A stretch of DNA of 64,000 bases from CAZQVN01 sp964596775 (GCA_964596775.1 CAZQVN010000001.1:1-64000), one strand, 5' to 3'. Positions 45,105 to 54,147 are shown, counted from the first letter of the stretch. Notes: generated by a model not told the origin, from the letters alone. Made by a program: numbers and translations.

Positions 45105-48068
45105 TTACCGGGCGAGCACCATCTTCCCCACGGTCGCCTCGATCGGCGTCTCCACGCGGTAGAAATAGATTCCGGCGCCGGCGGAACCGCCGAGCGCATC
45201 GCGACCGTCCCAGGCCACCGTCTGCTGCCCGGCGAACTGCAGCGCCCGGTCCACGAGGGTCCGCACGAGCCGGCCCGTCACGTCGTAGATCTTGAGCGTG
45301 ACCTCGGCCGGCGCGTCGAGCCGGTACATGATCGTGGTCTGCGGCCGGAACGGGTTCGGCGCGTTGTGCAGGTCGCGGACGACGCGGTTGCGCGCGTCCT
45401 CGACCGGCGCGCCGGGCGGCGGAAACTGGAGGCTCATCAGGATGTCGGCGAGAACCGGCTTCTGCCCCTCCCCCACGCTGATCAGGCCGGCGCCGTCCGT
45501 GCCACCGTACCACCCGGGCAGGAACCCGGGACGGTCCGCGTAGGCGCGGTACACGCCCGGCTGCAGGTTCGCAACGACGACGGTGCCGTTCATGGTCACG
45601 ACGCCACCGGCCATCGGCGGAGCGCCGACCAGCGCGTCGTCCTGGCGGACAAGATAGAAATAGGCTCCGGGAAGCGGACGGGGTCCGTCGGCGGACGCCG
45701 CGCCCGCGACGGCACGGTCGATCAGGCGCTGCGCCTCGAGCGAGGTCACGCCGCCGGAACCTGTGCCGCCTCCCGCGGGGTCGCCGTCGGCCGGAGGGTC
45801 CACCGGCGGCACGCCGGACTCGTGGCGGGCACGGACGAACCCGACCGCAAGGTAGGGGGTCGTGCCGATCGGCTGGTACAGCGTGAGGTTGGTGACAACG
45901 CGGGCTTCCGCCGGCACAGGCTCCACCGGTTGTGCGGTGGTCCACTGATACACGCCGGGATAGTAGACGGGCACATGCCCGTCCGCCTCCGCGGAAACAA
46001 TGTATCGAGGGGTCAAGTCGGAGGCCGTCGAAAGCCCGCTGAACTGATAGCGACCGTTGGCATCGGTCCGGGTGATCCGCTCATGCGGCACCGGAAAGTC
46101 ATCGGCGCCCCGGATGCGGACCACCGCGCCCGCCAGGGGGCGCAAGGGGCCGTCCGTGCCGTTGTCGGAATAGACGTAGCCGGAAATGATTCCGGGGCGC
46201 GGCGGTGGCGGCGGGGTTCCGTCACGCAGCGCAAACCGGATGTTCCCGGTGGTCCGGCCGACGAACACATCCACCGGGCGGGCCGAGACCCGGTCGGGGG
46301 CGTGCTCGTAGAACTGCCGGGAGAATCCGGACGCCGCCGCGTCCACGATGTACGGAACGTGCGGCGGAACCTCGACGGAGTACGTTCCGTCCGGTCCGCT
46401 GCGCGTCGTGTACACGACTTCACGGAAATAAGCGATCCTGGGGTCGAGCACGACGGGGCGCGCGTTGATCTCCGCGCCCGGAACCGGTTTCTGCACGACG
46501 GTGCCGGCGGCCGTCGGCGACTGCGCCGTCACCTCCCCGGCGATCCGCGCGGGTGCCGTATTGGGTCCGAGACGCTGCAGCGCAAAGCGCGCCGGCGCCT
46601 GCCGGGCATTCGGCGACACTTCGTAGATCACCGACTTGTCGAAGGTCTCGGAGCCCATGAACCACTGGTAGCGATGCCCCTCCGCAAACGCGATCAACCG
46701 GTAGGAACCGTAGGGAACTTCGATCCGGAAATCCCCCGTTGCGCCGGCGAAACCGAAATAGACCCCCGGTCCGTCCGGAGGCAGGGGTCCGCCGGTGGAC
46801 ACGTCGGCATCGGAACGGGGCGGCCGCACCGGAAACGCCGCCACGACCGCGTTCGGAACCGGAACCGCGGCGTCGTTCGTGGACGACATCTCGTGCACCG
46901 AGCCGAAAATGACTCCGGGATGGACCGGAGGCACGGGATCGCGCTTCAGCACGAAGTCGATCCCCTCCGTCACGCTCCCCTCGGTGACGGGAACGGGCAC
47001 GGCTTCCTCGCGCGTGGCCGCGCGGGGATGCCAGACCGTGTTGCTGCCGGGCGCGAACGCCCGGATCACCCAGCGACCGGGAGGAAGGTTGTCGATCCGG
47101 TAGGAACCGTCGCGGCCGGAAAAAGACTGGTACTGGGCGTACGCGGTGTTCAGGGCGGCCGAGTCGGCAACCCCGGGCGCAAACGCCTGGATCGTGGCGC
47201 CGGCAATCCCCGCGCCCGCCGTGTCGAGGACGCGGCCGGCGATCGCTCCGCCGCCCGGCGCGGGGAGAACCTGGAACCGGGCGGACGTGGTGCCGACACC
47301 GGGAATCTCGAAAGTGACTTCATGGGCCCCCGGGGGGAGGAAGAACGCGTTCCGGTGCGAGCCGTAGGCCAGGTACGGATACTCCTCGGGGCCGAAGCGC
47401 ACGGACTGGCCCGGTGCGAGCGTCACCTGTTTCCAGTACTCCGCACAGGCCACCGGCGGCATGTCCCCTCCGTCCACCTTGAACAGGACGGGGCACCCGC
47501 TGTGGCCGAACACCTGCGGCTGATTCGTGATGTTCCGCACGGAGACGGCAAAGTTGATGACCGACCCGAACGGGGCCGGATTGGGGTGGACCGACGGAGC
47601 CAGTTCGAACTTCGCGGGAACATCGTCGCGCACAACAAGGAAGGTGGTGGCCGCCCGCGCGTAACCGATGTCGGCCACGATTTCATGCCGCCCCGGTTCG
47701 AGGACATAGTCGGAAGGCTTGTGAACGAACTCGGGGAACACGTGCGTGGCCCCCGGCGGAATTCGGACTGAGGTCAGCACCTGGAGGAAAGCCTTGTCGC
47801 TGGACCAGCGGTATGCGCCGTCGATCGTGTAGTCGGCCTGCTTGCTGTCCGGGTACTGGAGAACGCGCTCCGTGTTCTGGAGATTCACGGCGTGCACGAG
47901 GATGCGCACGAATTCGCCGGGGGCGTACACCGGCTTGTCGGTCGTCACCTTGACGACGAGCCCGGAATTGTCCTGGGCGTGAGCCGGAACGCCGACAGCG
48001 GCCGTCAGCAGGACGGCCGCGAGAACGATCATCGTCGAGAGTATCGGAAGCCCGATGCCCCGTTTCAT
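45105..48068 (-). CDS. Large secreted CarboxypepD_reg-repeat protein with FlgD-type C-terminus
   Basis: A 987-residue exported protein. The signal peptide (1-31) ends AVGVPAHAQ. Residues 35-265 hold two Ig-like modules (YAPGEFVRILVHAVNLQNTE). At least four carboxypeptidase-regulatory-like modules follow, near 275, 385, 505 and 615 (for example GAIAGRVLDTAGAGIAGATI and PGIISGYVYSDNGTDGPL), then further beta domains. The end is a FlgD Ig-like module: NAPNPFRPQTTIMYRLDA, EVTLKIYDVTGRLVRTLVD, GIYFYRVETPIEATVGKMVLAR. No catalytic domain is visible, so an adhesive or structural surface protein is likely. AGGGAGG precedes the ATG and a clear promoter lies 48 bases further up. The gene converges on the DUF4394 gene. 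Confidence 0.85.
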   Translation of the reverse strand: MKRGIGLPILSTMIVLAAVLLTAAVGVPAHAQDNSGLVVKVTTDKPVYAPGEFVRILVHAVNLQNTERVLQYPDSKQADYTIDGAYRWSSDKAFLQVLTSVRIPPGATHVFPEFVHKPSDYVLEPGRHEIVADIGYARAATTFLVVRDDVPAKFELAPSVHPNPAPFGSVINFAVSVRNITNQPQVFGHSGCPVLFKVDGGDMPPVACAEYWKQVTLAPGQSVRFGPEEYPYLAYGSHRNAFFLPPGAHEVTFEIPGVGTTSARFQVLPAPGGGAIAGRVLDTAGAGIAGATIQAFAPGVADSAALNTAYAQYQSFSGRDGSYRIDNLPPGRWVIRAFAPGSNTVWHPRAATREEAVPVPVTEGSVTEGIDFVLKRDPVPPVHPGVIFGSVHEMSSTNDAAVPVPNAVVAAFPVRPPRSDADVSTGGPLPPDGPGVYFGFAGATGDFRIEVPYGSYRLIAFAEGHRYQWFMGSETFDKSVIYEVSPNARQAPARFALQRLGPNTAPARIAGEVTAQSPTAAGTVVQKPVPGAEINARPVVLDPRIAYFREVVYTTRSGPDGTYSVEVPPHVPYIVDAAASGFSRQFYEHAPDRVSARPVDVFVGRTTGNIRFALRDGTPPPPPRPGIISGYVYSDNGTDGPLRPLAGAVVRIRGADDFPVPHERITRTDANGRYQFSGLSTASDLTPRYIVSAEADGHVPVYYPGVYQWTTAQPVEPVPAEARVVTNLTLYQPIGTTPYLAVGFVRARHESGVPPVDPPADGDPAGGGTGSGGVTSLEAQRLIDRAVAGAASADGPRPLPGAYFYLVRQDDALVGAPPMAGGVVTMNGTVVVANLQPGVYRAYADRPGFLPGWYGGTDGAGLISVGEGQKPVLADILMSLQFPPPGAPVEDARNRVVRDLHNAPNPFRPQTTIMYRLDAPAEVTLKIYDVTGRLVRTLVDRALQFAGQQTVAWDGRDALGGSAGAGIYFYRVETPIEATVGKMVLAR

Positions 48069-48116
48069 GAAACCTCCCTTGCGGGCCTCGGAATGCCATA
48101 CGGAGATGCCGTCTTC

Positions 48117-48144
48117 ATTGTACGCCTCACCGTCGAGGGGTCAA
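48117..48144 (-). promoter_or_regulatory. Promoter TTGACC-N16-TACAAT of the 987-residue protein
   Basis: Minus-strand TTGACC (48144-48139) and TACAAT (48122-48117) are the same hexamers and spacing as the ETF-QO promoter at 6946, giving a local promoter consensus. Here the gene has a leader of about 40 bases with a ribosome binding site. The rest of 48145-48420 holds the dyad at 48310 and nothing else I recognise. Confidence 0.65.
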
Positions 48145-48309
48145 TCGTTTCCGGACAGGCGACGGCCGCGGCGGCTTGTCGGCCGCCGGCCGACCCGGGA
48201 TCCGTGTCCGCGCCGACCGGGAAGTTCCGGCGAACCGGTGAACCGTCGCGTCAGAGTGACGCGGATCGGCAACACCCGGCGGGCTCCGCGCGGCGCGCCG
48301 ATTTTCAAT

Positions 48310-48326
48310 CTGTTGCAATACAACAG
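48310..48326. promoter_or_regulatory. 17-bp inverted repeat, candidate operator
   Basis: CTGTTG-CAATA-CAACAG is a perfect dyad in the AT-rich part of the region between two divergent secreted-protein genes, about 95 bases before the ATG at 48421. It would fill exactly the 17-base spacer of a weak TTCAAT/TTTATG promoter for the + gene. Confidence 0.4.
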
Positions 48327-48420
48327 TTTATGGGCACATGTCCTTTGGCCGGATCCCTGCATTCCTCTCCGGAAACAACCCGATTGCCCAGTGCCGGGAA
48401 TCCAGGAAAGGAGCCAGGTC

Positions 48421-49398
48421 ATGAAAACCTTCGTCCTGTTGGTCCTGCTGACAACACTCGCCACCCCGCTCACCACATACGCCGGTCCCGCCGAGGACGC
48501 CCTGAAGGGGTTCTTCGAGGGTCGCACGGTGATCCTCAACCTGGAGATGCCGGCCACCGACGACGGTGTGGACGTCCACCCGGACCGCGCCAACCCGCTC
48601 GATTACTCCGCCCTGGCCGACCGTCTGAAAAGGCATGGAACGGCACTGTTCATCGGCGACGAGACGATGATCACGAAGGTCAAGGTCAAGAAGAAGCACG
48701 TCGAGTTTCAGCTCGCCGGGGGCGGGTTCGGCACGTTCTTCGACGGCATCGGCCCGGCGGTGACGATTCCCGACGTGCCGAAGTCCAGGCGCGAGAGGCA
48801 CCTGGAGAATGCCGTGCGCGAAGAGAGCGACCCGGAGCGGAAGAGGAATCTTGAGCTCGAACTGGCCGGCGAGCGGGACGCGCGCGAGGCGGAGCAGCGT
48901 CATAACGCGGTGCAGGCGGCGCAGGCCGCGGAAATCCGTCGCATCTACATGCGGCAGGCGGCCCTGGAAGGAGGATCGCGGTTCAACATCCGCTTCGAAC
49001 GCGGCGTTCCGGACAACCTCTCCCCGGACATGGTGATGGCGATGCTGGGACCGTGGGTGGTCTTTCCATGGCGCGTCGATGTCGGGAACGACCCGGCCGG
49101 AAGCCGCGGGACGGCCCCGCCGGTACTCTCCACAGAGTTCGCCGGATTGCGGAAGGGCCTGCTGATGTCCGAGGTCGAGACCCTGATGAAGGACAGACCG
49201 CGAGCGGAAGAGCGAAGCCGCGACGGCCGCCTCGACATCACCGACTGGATCTATGAAACGCACCTGGGACGACTGGAGCTGACGTTCGCCGAGGGCGTGC
49301 TCGTCCGGTTCGGTCCGGCCTCCCCCTGGGTGGATGCGTCCACGGGCCGGAACGGGGACAGCGCCTCGACGGCACCCGGATTCCGGCGGCTGCGCTGA
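48421..49398 (+). CDS. Exported coiled-coil protein of unknown function
   Basis: A 325-residue protein with signal peptide MKTFVLLVLLTTLATPLTTYA. A domain of about 100 residues follows, with AEDALKGFFEGRTVILNLEM and ITKVKVKKKHVEFQLAGGGF. Residues about 125-185 are a charged coiled coil (ESDPERKRNLELELAGERDA). The last 130 residues read FNIRFERGVPDNLSPDMVMA, LSTEFAGLRKGLLMSEVETL and IYETHLGRLELTFAEGVLVRF; the 'G-M/L-x-x-x-E-V-x-x-L' stretch resembles the SmpA/BamE-type outer-membrane fold but is too weak to assign. AGGAG precedes the ATG. No family is recognised. Confidence 0.7.
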   Translation: MKTFVLLVLLTTLATPLTTYAGPAEDALKGFFEGRTVILNLEMPATDDGVDVHPDRANPLDYSALADRLKRHGTALFIGDETMITKVKVKKKHVEFQLAGGGFGTFFDGIGPAVTIPDVPKSRRERHLENAVREESDPERKRNLELELAGERDAREAEQRHNAVQAAQAAEIRRIYMRQAALEGGSRFNIRFERGVPDNLSPDMVMAMLGPWVVFPWRVDVGNDPAGSRGTAPPVLSTEFAGLRKGLLMSEVETLMKDRPRAEERSRDGRLDITDWIYETHLGRLELTFAEGVLVRFGPASPWVDASTGRNGDSASTAPGFRRLR

Positions 49399-49399
49399 C

Positions 49400-50323
49400 C
49401 TACTTTTCCGGCTCCCCCGACACGATGGCCAGCCACTTCAGGTCGGGGCTCAGCGCCATCCGCGTGATGGCCTGAAGCCCCGGATCTTCGAACGCCGCCA
49501 TCTCCGTCCAGGTGTCCACTTCCTTGGCCGTCCAGCTCATGAGGCGGTTCGCGTCGCTCATCAGGATTTCGTTGGCCCCGATCCAGATCATGTCCTCGCA
49601 CCCCTTGCGCGTCGGGATGATCTGGTAGCCCTTGTCGCCGTTCACGTCCATCCTCATGATCCACCACTCTTCGGGATCGGTCTTGTCGATGTAGCTGATC
49701 GCGTTCCGGGTCGGAATCCGGTGAAAGGAGCGACCCGGATTGTCGGCCAGGCGCTTCCGGTGACCCGTGACCGTCTGGACGAGGTCCAGGTGATGCGGCT
49801 CGCCGAGGACGAACAGGACGGCCGTGCTCGGCGCGACCCACAGGTGGTAGCCCACCGGCTTCACGTCGGGAAGCATCACCTCCGGCGCCCCGGCCGGCAT
49901 CGGGAACCGCCACAGCCGCTGCGACGAGTCCGGCTCCACCCGCACGCAGGAAAACGCCGTGTCGCCCGGGACCGGCGTCGGCGAAAACTCCGATTCCGGC
50001 GTGGACGTGAGCCGCGTCCTTGTCTTCGTGTCGATCATGTACATCCACACGTCGGCCTGGCCGCTCTCGTCGATGGAGCTGTACAGGAACCCCGATCCGT
50101 CCGGCAGGAAGGACGGCTGGTTGTCGTAACCCGGGCGGTGCGTGACGTTCTCCGGGGCGCCGACCGTCATCAGCGTGTCCCCCTGCCAGGTGACGGGCAG
50201 AAGCCAGATGTCGGAACCGGTCTGCGCGGACGCCGCGCCGGATGAGAACATCACCAGTACGAAAAAACAGAACGCGGCCAGCCGGGCCGCACTGTTGCCG
50301 GGCGTGATCGAACCGGGGTTCAT
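49400..50323 (-). CDS. Secreted TolB/PD40-like propeller protein
   Basis: A 307-residue exported protein. The signal peptide (about 1-33) includes LAAFCFFVLVMFSSGAASAQ. Propeller blades are visible as PGYDNQPSFLPDGSGFLYSS, ESEFSPTPVPGDTAFSCVR, VGYHLWVAPSTAVLFVLGE and RMALSPDLKWLAIVSGE. AAGGAGAG lies just before the ATG, which overlaps the stop of the thymidine kinase gene (ATGA), so it is translated from the tdk transcript. A second protein of the same general type is at 15117. Its role is unknown. Confidence 0.8.
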   Translation of the reverse strand: MNPGSITPGNSAARLAAFCFFVLVMFSSGAASAQTGSDIWLLPVTWQGDTLMTVGAPENVTHRPGYDNQPSFLPDGSGFLYSSIDESGQADVWMYMIDTKTRTRLTSTPESEFSPTPVPGDTAFSCVRVEPDSSQRLWRFPMPAGAPEVMLPDVKPVGYHLWVAPSTAVLFVLGEPHHLDLVQTVTGHRKRLADNPGRSFHRIPTRNAISYIDKTDPEEWWIMRMDVNGDKGYQIIPTRKGCEDMIWIGANEILMSDANRLMSWTAKEVDTWTEMAAFEDPGLQAITRMALSPDLKWLAIVSGEPEK

Positions 50324-50943
50324 GACTCTCCTTTGTTGTTGTCTTCCGTGCCCGCGGAGGGCGACGGAATGCTCTCCTGGCCGATGACTTCCGGCCGGAA
50401 ACACTTGCGGCATCGGGCTTCGTACTGATCGTTCGTGCCCACCTGGACCTGCGACATGCCGCCGCTGAGACGCTGGGATCGATTGGCCGGGTTTCCGCAG
50501 ACCACGCAGATCGCCAGCATCTTCGTGACCGATTCGGCCACCGCCATGAGTTCCGGAGCCGGCGGAAACGGCTGTCCCCGAAAGTCCTGGTCCAGCGTGG
50601 CCACGACGACCCGGATGCCCCGCCCGGCGAGCCTTTCGCAGATGTCGACGAGGGACCGGTCGAAGAACTGGGCTTCGTCGATCCCCACGACCTCCGTATC
50701 CAGCCGGAGATGGTCGAAGATCTGCCCGATCTCGAGCAGCGGCACGGAGTGCAGCGCCACGGAATTGTGGGAAACGATGTTGTCCGCGTCGTAGCGGTCG
50801 TCGAGGACCGGCTTGAACACCTGGACTTTCTGCCGGGCGATCGTGGCGCGGCGAAGCCTCCGGATCAGCTCCTCGGTCTTGCCCGAGAACATGCTGCCGC
50901 AGATGACCTCGATCCAACCGATATCCCTGGGGGTGGACTGCAC
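50320..50943 (-). CDS. tdk: Thymidine kinase
   Basis: A 207-residue type II thymidine kinase that phosphorylates thymidine for salvage. The P-loop is GSMFSGKT at 16-23; VVGIDEAQFFD is the Walker B/catalytic region; ATLDQDFRGQPFPP is the lasso-side motif. The structural zinc is bound by CVVCGNPA and CRKCF. The length is standard. A TATAGT at 51038-51033 on the minus strand may be the -10. Thymidine salvage fits beside the pyrimidine degradation genes in this region but is not in the same operon. Confidence 0.95.
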   Translation of the reverse strand: MQSTPRDIGWIEVICGSMFSGKTEELIRRLRRATIARQKVQVFKPVLDDRYDADNIVSHNSVALHSVPLLEIGQIFDHLRLDTEVVGIDEAQFFDRSLVDICERLAGRGIRVVVATLDQDFRGQPFPPAPELMAVAESVTKMLAICVVCGNPANRSQRLSGGMSQVQVGTNDQYEARCRKCFRPEVIGQESIPSPSAGTEDNNKGES

Positions 50944-51072
50944 AAGGCTCTCCTCGAAGTGTCCGCGCGCCGGACACCGGCACGGCGGTTCGTCATCGGC
51001 CGGGAAACGGGGGGTGCGATTCGCACCGGAAAACTATAGCACACGACGGATGTGACTCCGGGCCGGGCCGGA

Positions 51073-51101
51073 TTGTCTGGAGAACGGATATGCGTTATGG
51101 T
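51073..51101 (+). promoter_or_regulatory. Promoter TTGTCT-N17-TATGGT upstream of the lipoprotein gene
   Basis: TTGTCT (51073-51078) and TATGGT (51096-51101) have ideal spacing and would give a leader of about 130 bases before the ATG at 51238. The leader holds nothing else I recognise. Confidence 0.5.
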
Positions 51102-51237
51102 TTCGGTCGGTTTCGGGGTTGCCGGCCTCGCAACGGCGACCAGTCGAGCGTTCCCACGCGTTCGACTCCTCGAAGCCCTGTCCAAACCCATTCTGTTCAT
51201 TTGCCGCACGAAATCAAGTTTCGCAAGGAGGTTTGCA

Positions 51238-52092
51238 ATGATGAAACACGCACGCATTCTCATGGCCATCGGACTCTTCGCCCTGCTCGGCGCGGGATGC
51301 GAGGACACCATCACGACCGCCGCCCCGGAAGATCTGGCACCGCCGCTCGGACTCAGGTCGGTGACCGGAAACGGAGCCGTGACGCTCTCGTGGAACGCCA
51401 GCAACTACGGCGAAAACCGGCAGGGTTTCCAGGTGTTCCAGGCCTCCGGAACCCAGTCCGGAACGCCCGAAGCCATTCCCGCCGTGTTCGGCACGACGGC
51501 GGTCAAGGAAGTCACGACCGCAACGGCTGCCGGCACGTTCACGACCACGGTCACCGGTCTCAACAACGGCGTCACGTACAGCTTTCTCGTCGTCGCATTC
51601 AAGGATGACGGGGACAAGATTTCCCGCCCCAGCAACATCGTCGTGGACACCCCGCGGCGGGAAACCCCGACGACCATCACGCTCGTGAACGGCGGCGGGA
51701 GCACGAGCTTCCTGGACGTGGATGCCGATCCGATCCAGCCCTCCGGGAACAGCAGCTCCGTGGACATCCAGTGCCAGTCGTTCAACGCCGGCGCGGGAGA
51801 CCGTCACGGCATGGTTGGACGGAACGGCGCCCTGATCCAGGATCTCGGCTACAAGGCGAACTGGGACGAGGTCGACAAGGCTCCGCTGAACACGACGGAC
51901 GCCTATCCCGCCGCGTCGTTTTCGGTCCAGGTACTCAAGAACCATGTGTATGCCGTCTACACGGGCACGAACCACTACGCCAAGATCTGGGTGACGGAAC
52001 TGAACACCGGAAACTTCGGCTACACCTGCCGCGTGGCGTACCAGCCGCAGGAAGGGAACAACGAGCTGAAGCCGGGCGGGCCGGGCCGGTAG
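51238..52092 (+). CDS. Lipoprotein with fibronectin type III domain
   Basis: A 284-residue protein whose signal peptide ends LFALLGAGC, making Cys21 the likely lipidated residue (the -3 position is Gly, slightly atypical). Residues about 35-140 are a Fn3 module: PPLGLRSVTGNGAVTLSWNA, GFQVFQASGTQSGTPE, TTVTGLNNGVTYSFLVVAF. The C-terminal 140 residues are a strand-rich domain of unknown type. AAGGAGG is six bases before the first of two adjacent ATG codons. It probably sits on the outer or inner membrane facing the periplasm. Confidence 0.82.
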   Translation: MMKHARILMAIGLFALLGAGCEDTITTAAPEDLAPPLGLRSVTGNGAVTLSWNASNYGENRQGFQVFQASGTQSGTPEAIPAVFGTTAVKEVTTATAAGTFTTTVTGLNNGVTYSFLVVAFKDDGDKISRPSNIVVDTPRRETPTTITLVNGGGSTSFLDVDADPIQPSGNSSSVDIQCQSFNAGAGDRHGMVGRNGALIQDLGYKANWDEVDKAPLNTTDAYPAASFSVQVLKNHVYAVYTGTNHYAKIWVTELNTGNFGYTCRVAYQPQEGNNELKPGGPGR

Positions 52093-52184
52093 AACCACCC
52101 GTCGGACTCTCCCGCGGCGCGTGCGGCCGGCCAACGGCGCCACGACGCGGCGGCGGTTCGCGACACGCGCAAGACACGCCAATG

Positions 52185-52221
52185 AAAAAGGCCCCGGGGT
52201 CTGAACCGACCCCGGGGCCTT
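52185..52221. terminator. Strong terminator between convergent genes
   Basis: Perfect 14-bp stem AAGGCCCCGGGGTC (52188-52201) with loop TGAACC and GACCCCGGGGCCTT (52208-52221). The run of A at 52185-52189 gives a U-tract for the minus-strand gene; the + side has only TTCG, so it is mainly a minus-strand terminator. Confidence 0.88.
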
Positions 52222-52240
52222 CGTATGCCTGCGGGCACCG

Positions 52241-52948
52241 CTACTTCTTCTTCGGTGCCTTTTTCCCTGCCGGCTTGCCCGCCTTCTTCTTCGCGGGGGC
52301 TTTCTTCTTCGCCGGAGCCTTCTTTACGGGCTTCTTCTTCGCCGGAGCCTTTTTGGCCGCCTTCTTGCCCGATTTTGCCGGTTTTCCGGCGGCCTTCTTC
52401 CCTGCCGGCTTGCCGGCGGCTTTCTTCACGGCCTTCTTTGCGGTCTTTTTTGCGGCCGGCTTTGCGGCTTTCTTCGCGGCCGGCTTCTTCTTCGCGGCCG
52501 CGGGCTTTGCCTTCTTCGGCTCGGCGGACTTCTTCTCCTTCTTCCGCTTCGCGGCCGGCGGCAGGGCGTCCAGGACGTTGTCTCCATACGCGTCCGCGGG
52601 ATCCTCGTACATCTCGCCGCTGTAGGTCGGCACCTGGCCGGACACCGAGAGGTGCTCCGCGTACTCGTACGCTTCCGTGACCCAGTAGCGGAGCATATCG
52701 TCGGAGGAAATGTGGGCGTAGGGAATGATGACGAACTCGTCCTCGACCTCGGGATTCGGACCCCAGGTGACCGCGCTGGACAGGGTCAGGGCCTCTTCGC
52801 GGGCCTCCTCATCCAGGCGGACGACGAGGTCTCCCTGGTGGGATGCGGCGAAGGAAACTCCCCCGCACACGAAGAAATCGAGGCCGAACTGCTGCTGAAG
52901 ATCCACATAAGCGCCCGCGGGAAGGCACTCCCGGATTCGATCGAGCAT
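52241..52948 (-). CDS. TfoX-like domain fused to a histone-H1-like Lys/Ala/Pro tail
   Basis: A 235-residue protein. Residues 1-128 are an acidic folded domain: FGLDFFVCGGVSFAASHQGD, LVVRLDEEAREEAL, FVIIPYAHISSDDMLRYWV, EYAEHL. The pattern of a Gly-Gly strand, 'L-V-V-R-L-D' strand and a terminal amphipathic helix resembles TfoX N-terminal/YjbR-type domains, though the match is loose. Residues 131-235 are almost only Lys, Ala, Pro and Gly (repeats of KKAPAKK, KPAGKKA), like the C-terminal tail of eukaryotic H1 and bacterial HctA/Hc1-type or AlgP-type proteins, which bind DNA non-specifically. GGAGG lies seven bases before the ATG at 52948. A chromosome-binding role is likely. Confidence 0.78.
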   Translation of the reverse strand: MLDRIRECLPAGAYVDLQQQFGLDFFVCGGVSFAASHQGDLVVRLDEEAREEALTLSSAVTWGPNPEVEDEFVIIPYAHISSDDMLRYWVTEAYEYAEHLSVSGQVPTYSGEMYEDPADAYGDNVLDALPPAAKRKKEKKSAEPKKAKPAAAKKKPAAKKAAKPAAKKTAKKAVKKAAGKPAGKKAAGKPAKSGKKAAKKAPAKKKPVKKAPAKKKAPAKKKAGKPAGKKAPKKK

Positions 52949-52986
52949 TCTCAACCCTCCGTCCGCTCATGAGCGGCGTTTTATGA

Positions 52987-53005
52987 GAGGGTCTCACGGA
53001 CCCTC
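52987..53005. other. Perfect hairpin upstream of the H1-like gene
   Basis: GAGGGTC (52987-52993), loop TCACG, GACCCTC (52999-53005). It lies about 40 bases before the minus-strand H1-like gene, in the 328-base region (52949-53276) between it and the divergent glycosylase gene. No T-run follows it; it could be an operator or a leader structure. The rest of the region shows no recognisable element. Confidence 0.4.
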
Positions 53006-53276
53006 AAAACGGGACCATCTTCAAGGACCCGTCCGCTCCCGGACAGGCCGTCAGCGAGCATAACGGTCACATCCTCTACATGAGGGGTAGGATCGTCAAG
53101 TGTGATTGAAAGCCCCCCCGTCGTTTTTGGGTGGCGGGGTCGGCTGCGCCGGAAACCAGCCGGCCCCTTGACGCCGGGATCGGACCGCGCTACCCCTGAC
53201 GTCTCCCCGGGCGAATGTCCGCCGGAGGTACCCGGGAATCCGGTGCAGCGACCCCGCACCCTGCGAAAGGGCCGAC

Positions 53277-54101
53277 GTGAAAACCGGAAGGAAGCCGGCC
53301 GCAACCGCCAAGCCATCACGAAAGACCGAAAACAAGCCGGCGGGCGGCGCCGGGTCATCACGAAAAACCGGAACGAAACCGCCCTCCCGGGCCGGAAAGG
53401 GGCAGAGACGGCTTCTCGAGGAGCTGAACGACCGGATCGTGGCCTGTCGACTCTGTCCGCGGCTCATTACCCACTGCGAAAAGGTGGCCATCGAGAAGAA
53501 ACGGGCCCACCGGGAGGAGAGCTACTGGGGACGGCCCGTGCCGTCCTTCGGCGACCCCCGGGCCCGGCTCCTGATCCTCGGCCTGGCGCCGGCCGCGCAT
53601 GGCGCCAACCGGACCGGACGCATGTTCACCGGGGATTCCTCCGGCGACTGGCTCTTCGAGGCCCTCCACCGCCACGGTTTCGCCTCCCAGGCGGCTTCCA
53701 CGTCGCGGGAGGACGGCCTGTCGCTCATGGATGCGTGGATCACGGCCACGAACCACTGCGCACCGCCGGACAACAAGCCCTCCATCGAAGAGCAGACGAA
53801 CTGCCGCACGCACCTGAGCGACGAACTGGACAGAATGAAGAGCGTCCGGGTCGTTCTCGTTCTCGGAAAGATCGCGTTCGACGGCTTCCTGAAGACGATG
53901 GCCGAACGCGGACATCCCATCCCCCGGCCGCGGCCGGTCTTCCGGCACGCCGCCACGTACACTCCCTTCGGATCCGCGGGACCGGTGCTCGTCTGCTCGT
54001 ACCATCCGAGCCGGCAGAACACAAATACCGGAAAGCTAACGCGCGCAATGTTTTATGCCCCAATCAGGAAGGCGGGGGAGATCCTCGCGCAACAGGGGTA
54101 G
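53277..54101 (+). CDS. Family 5 (UdgB-type) uracil-DNA glycosylase with basic N-terminal tail
   Basis: A 274-residue DNA repair enzyme that removes uracil and other deaminated bases. The catalytic motif is GLAPAAHGANRTGRMFTGD (family 5 has Ala where family 1 has Asp), and the second motif is HPSRQNTNTG. Four cysteines place a 4Fe-4S cluster: Cys57 and Cys60 (VACRLCPRL), Cys161 (NHCAPPDNKP) and Cys176 (TNCRTH). Residues 1-45 are a Lys/Ala/Pro/Ser-rich tail absent from most homologues and similar in composition to the tail of the neighbouring H1-like protein. The start is a GTG with no strong ribosome site, so the tail length is uncertain. Confidence 0.9.
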   Translation: MKTGRKPAATAKPSRKTENKPAGGAGSSRKTGTKPPSRAGKGQRRLLEELNDRIVACRLCPRLITHCEKVAIEKKRAHREESYWGRPVPSFGDPRARLLILGLAPAAHGANRTGRMFTGDSSGDWLFEALHRHGFASQAASTSREDGLSLMDAWITATNHCAPPDNKPSIEEQTNCRTHLSDELDRMKSVRVVLVLGKIAFDGFLKTMAERGHPIPRPRPVFRHAATYTPFGSAGPVLVCSYHPSRQNTNTGKLTRAMFYAPIRKAGEILAQQG

Positions 54102-54147
54102 CCGGGGGGAACGGGGCGGGAAGTGAGCGTTCCCGCCACGACGCCCG

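Noticed and set aside
45057..47771. 904-codon open frame on the + strand opposite the 987-residue secreted protein
   Set aside because: High GC keeps the antisense frame open. Its product is Arg/His/Gly/Asp biased with no domain, while the minus-strand gene has a signal peptide, repeated domains, ribosome site and promoter.
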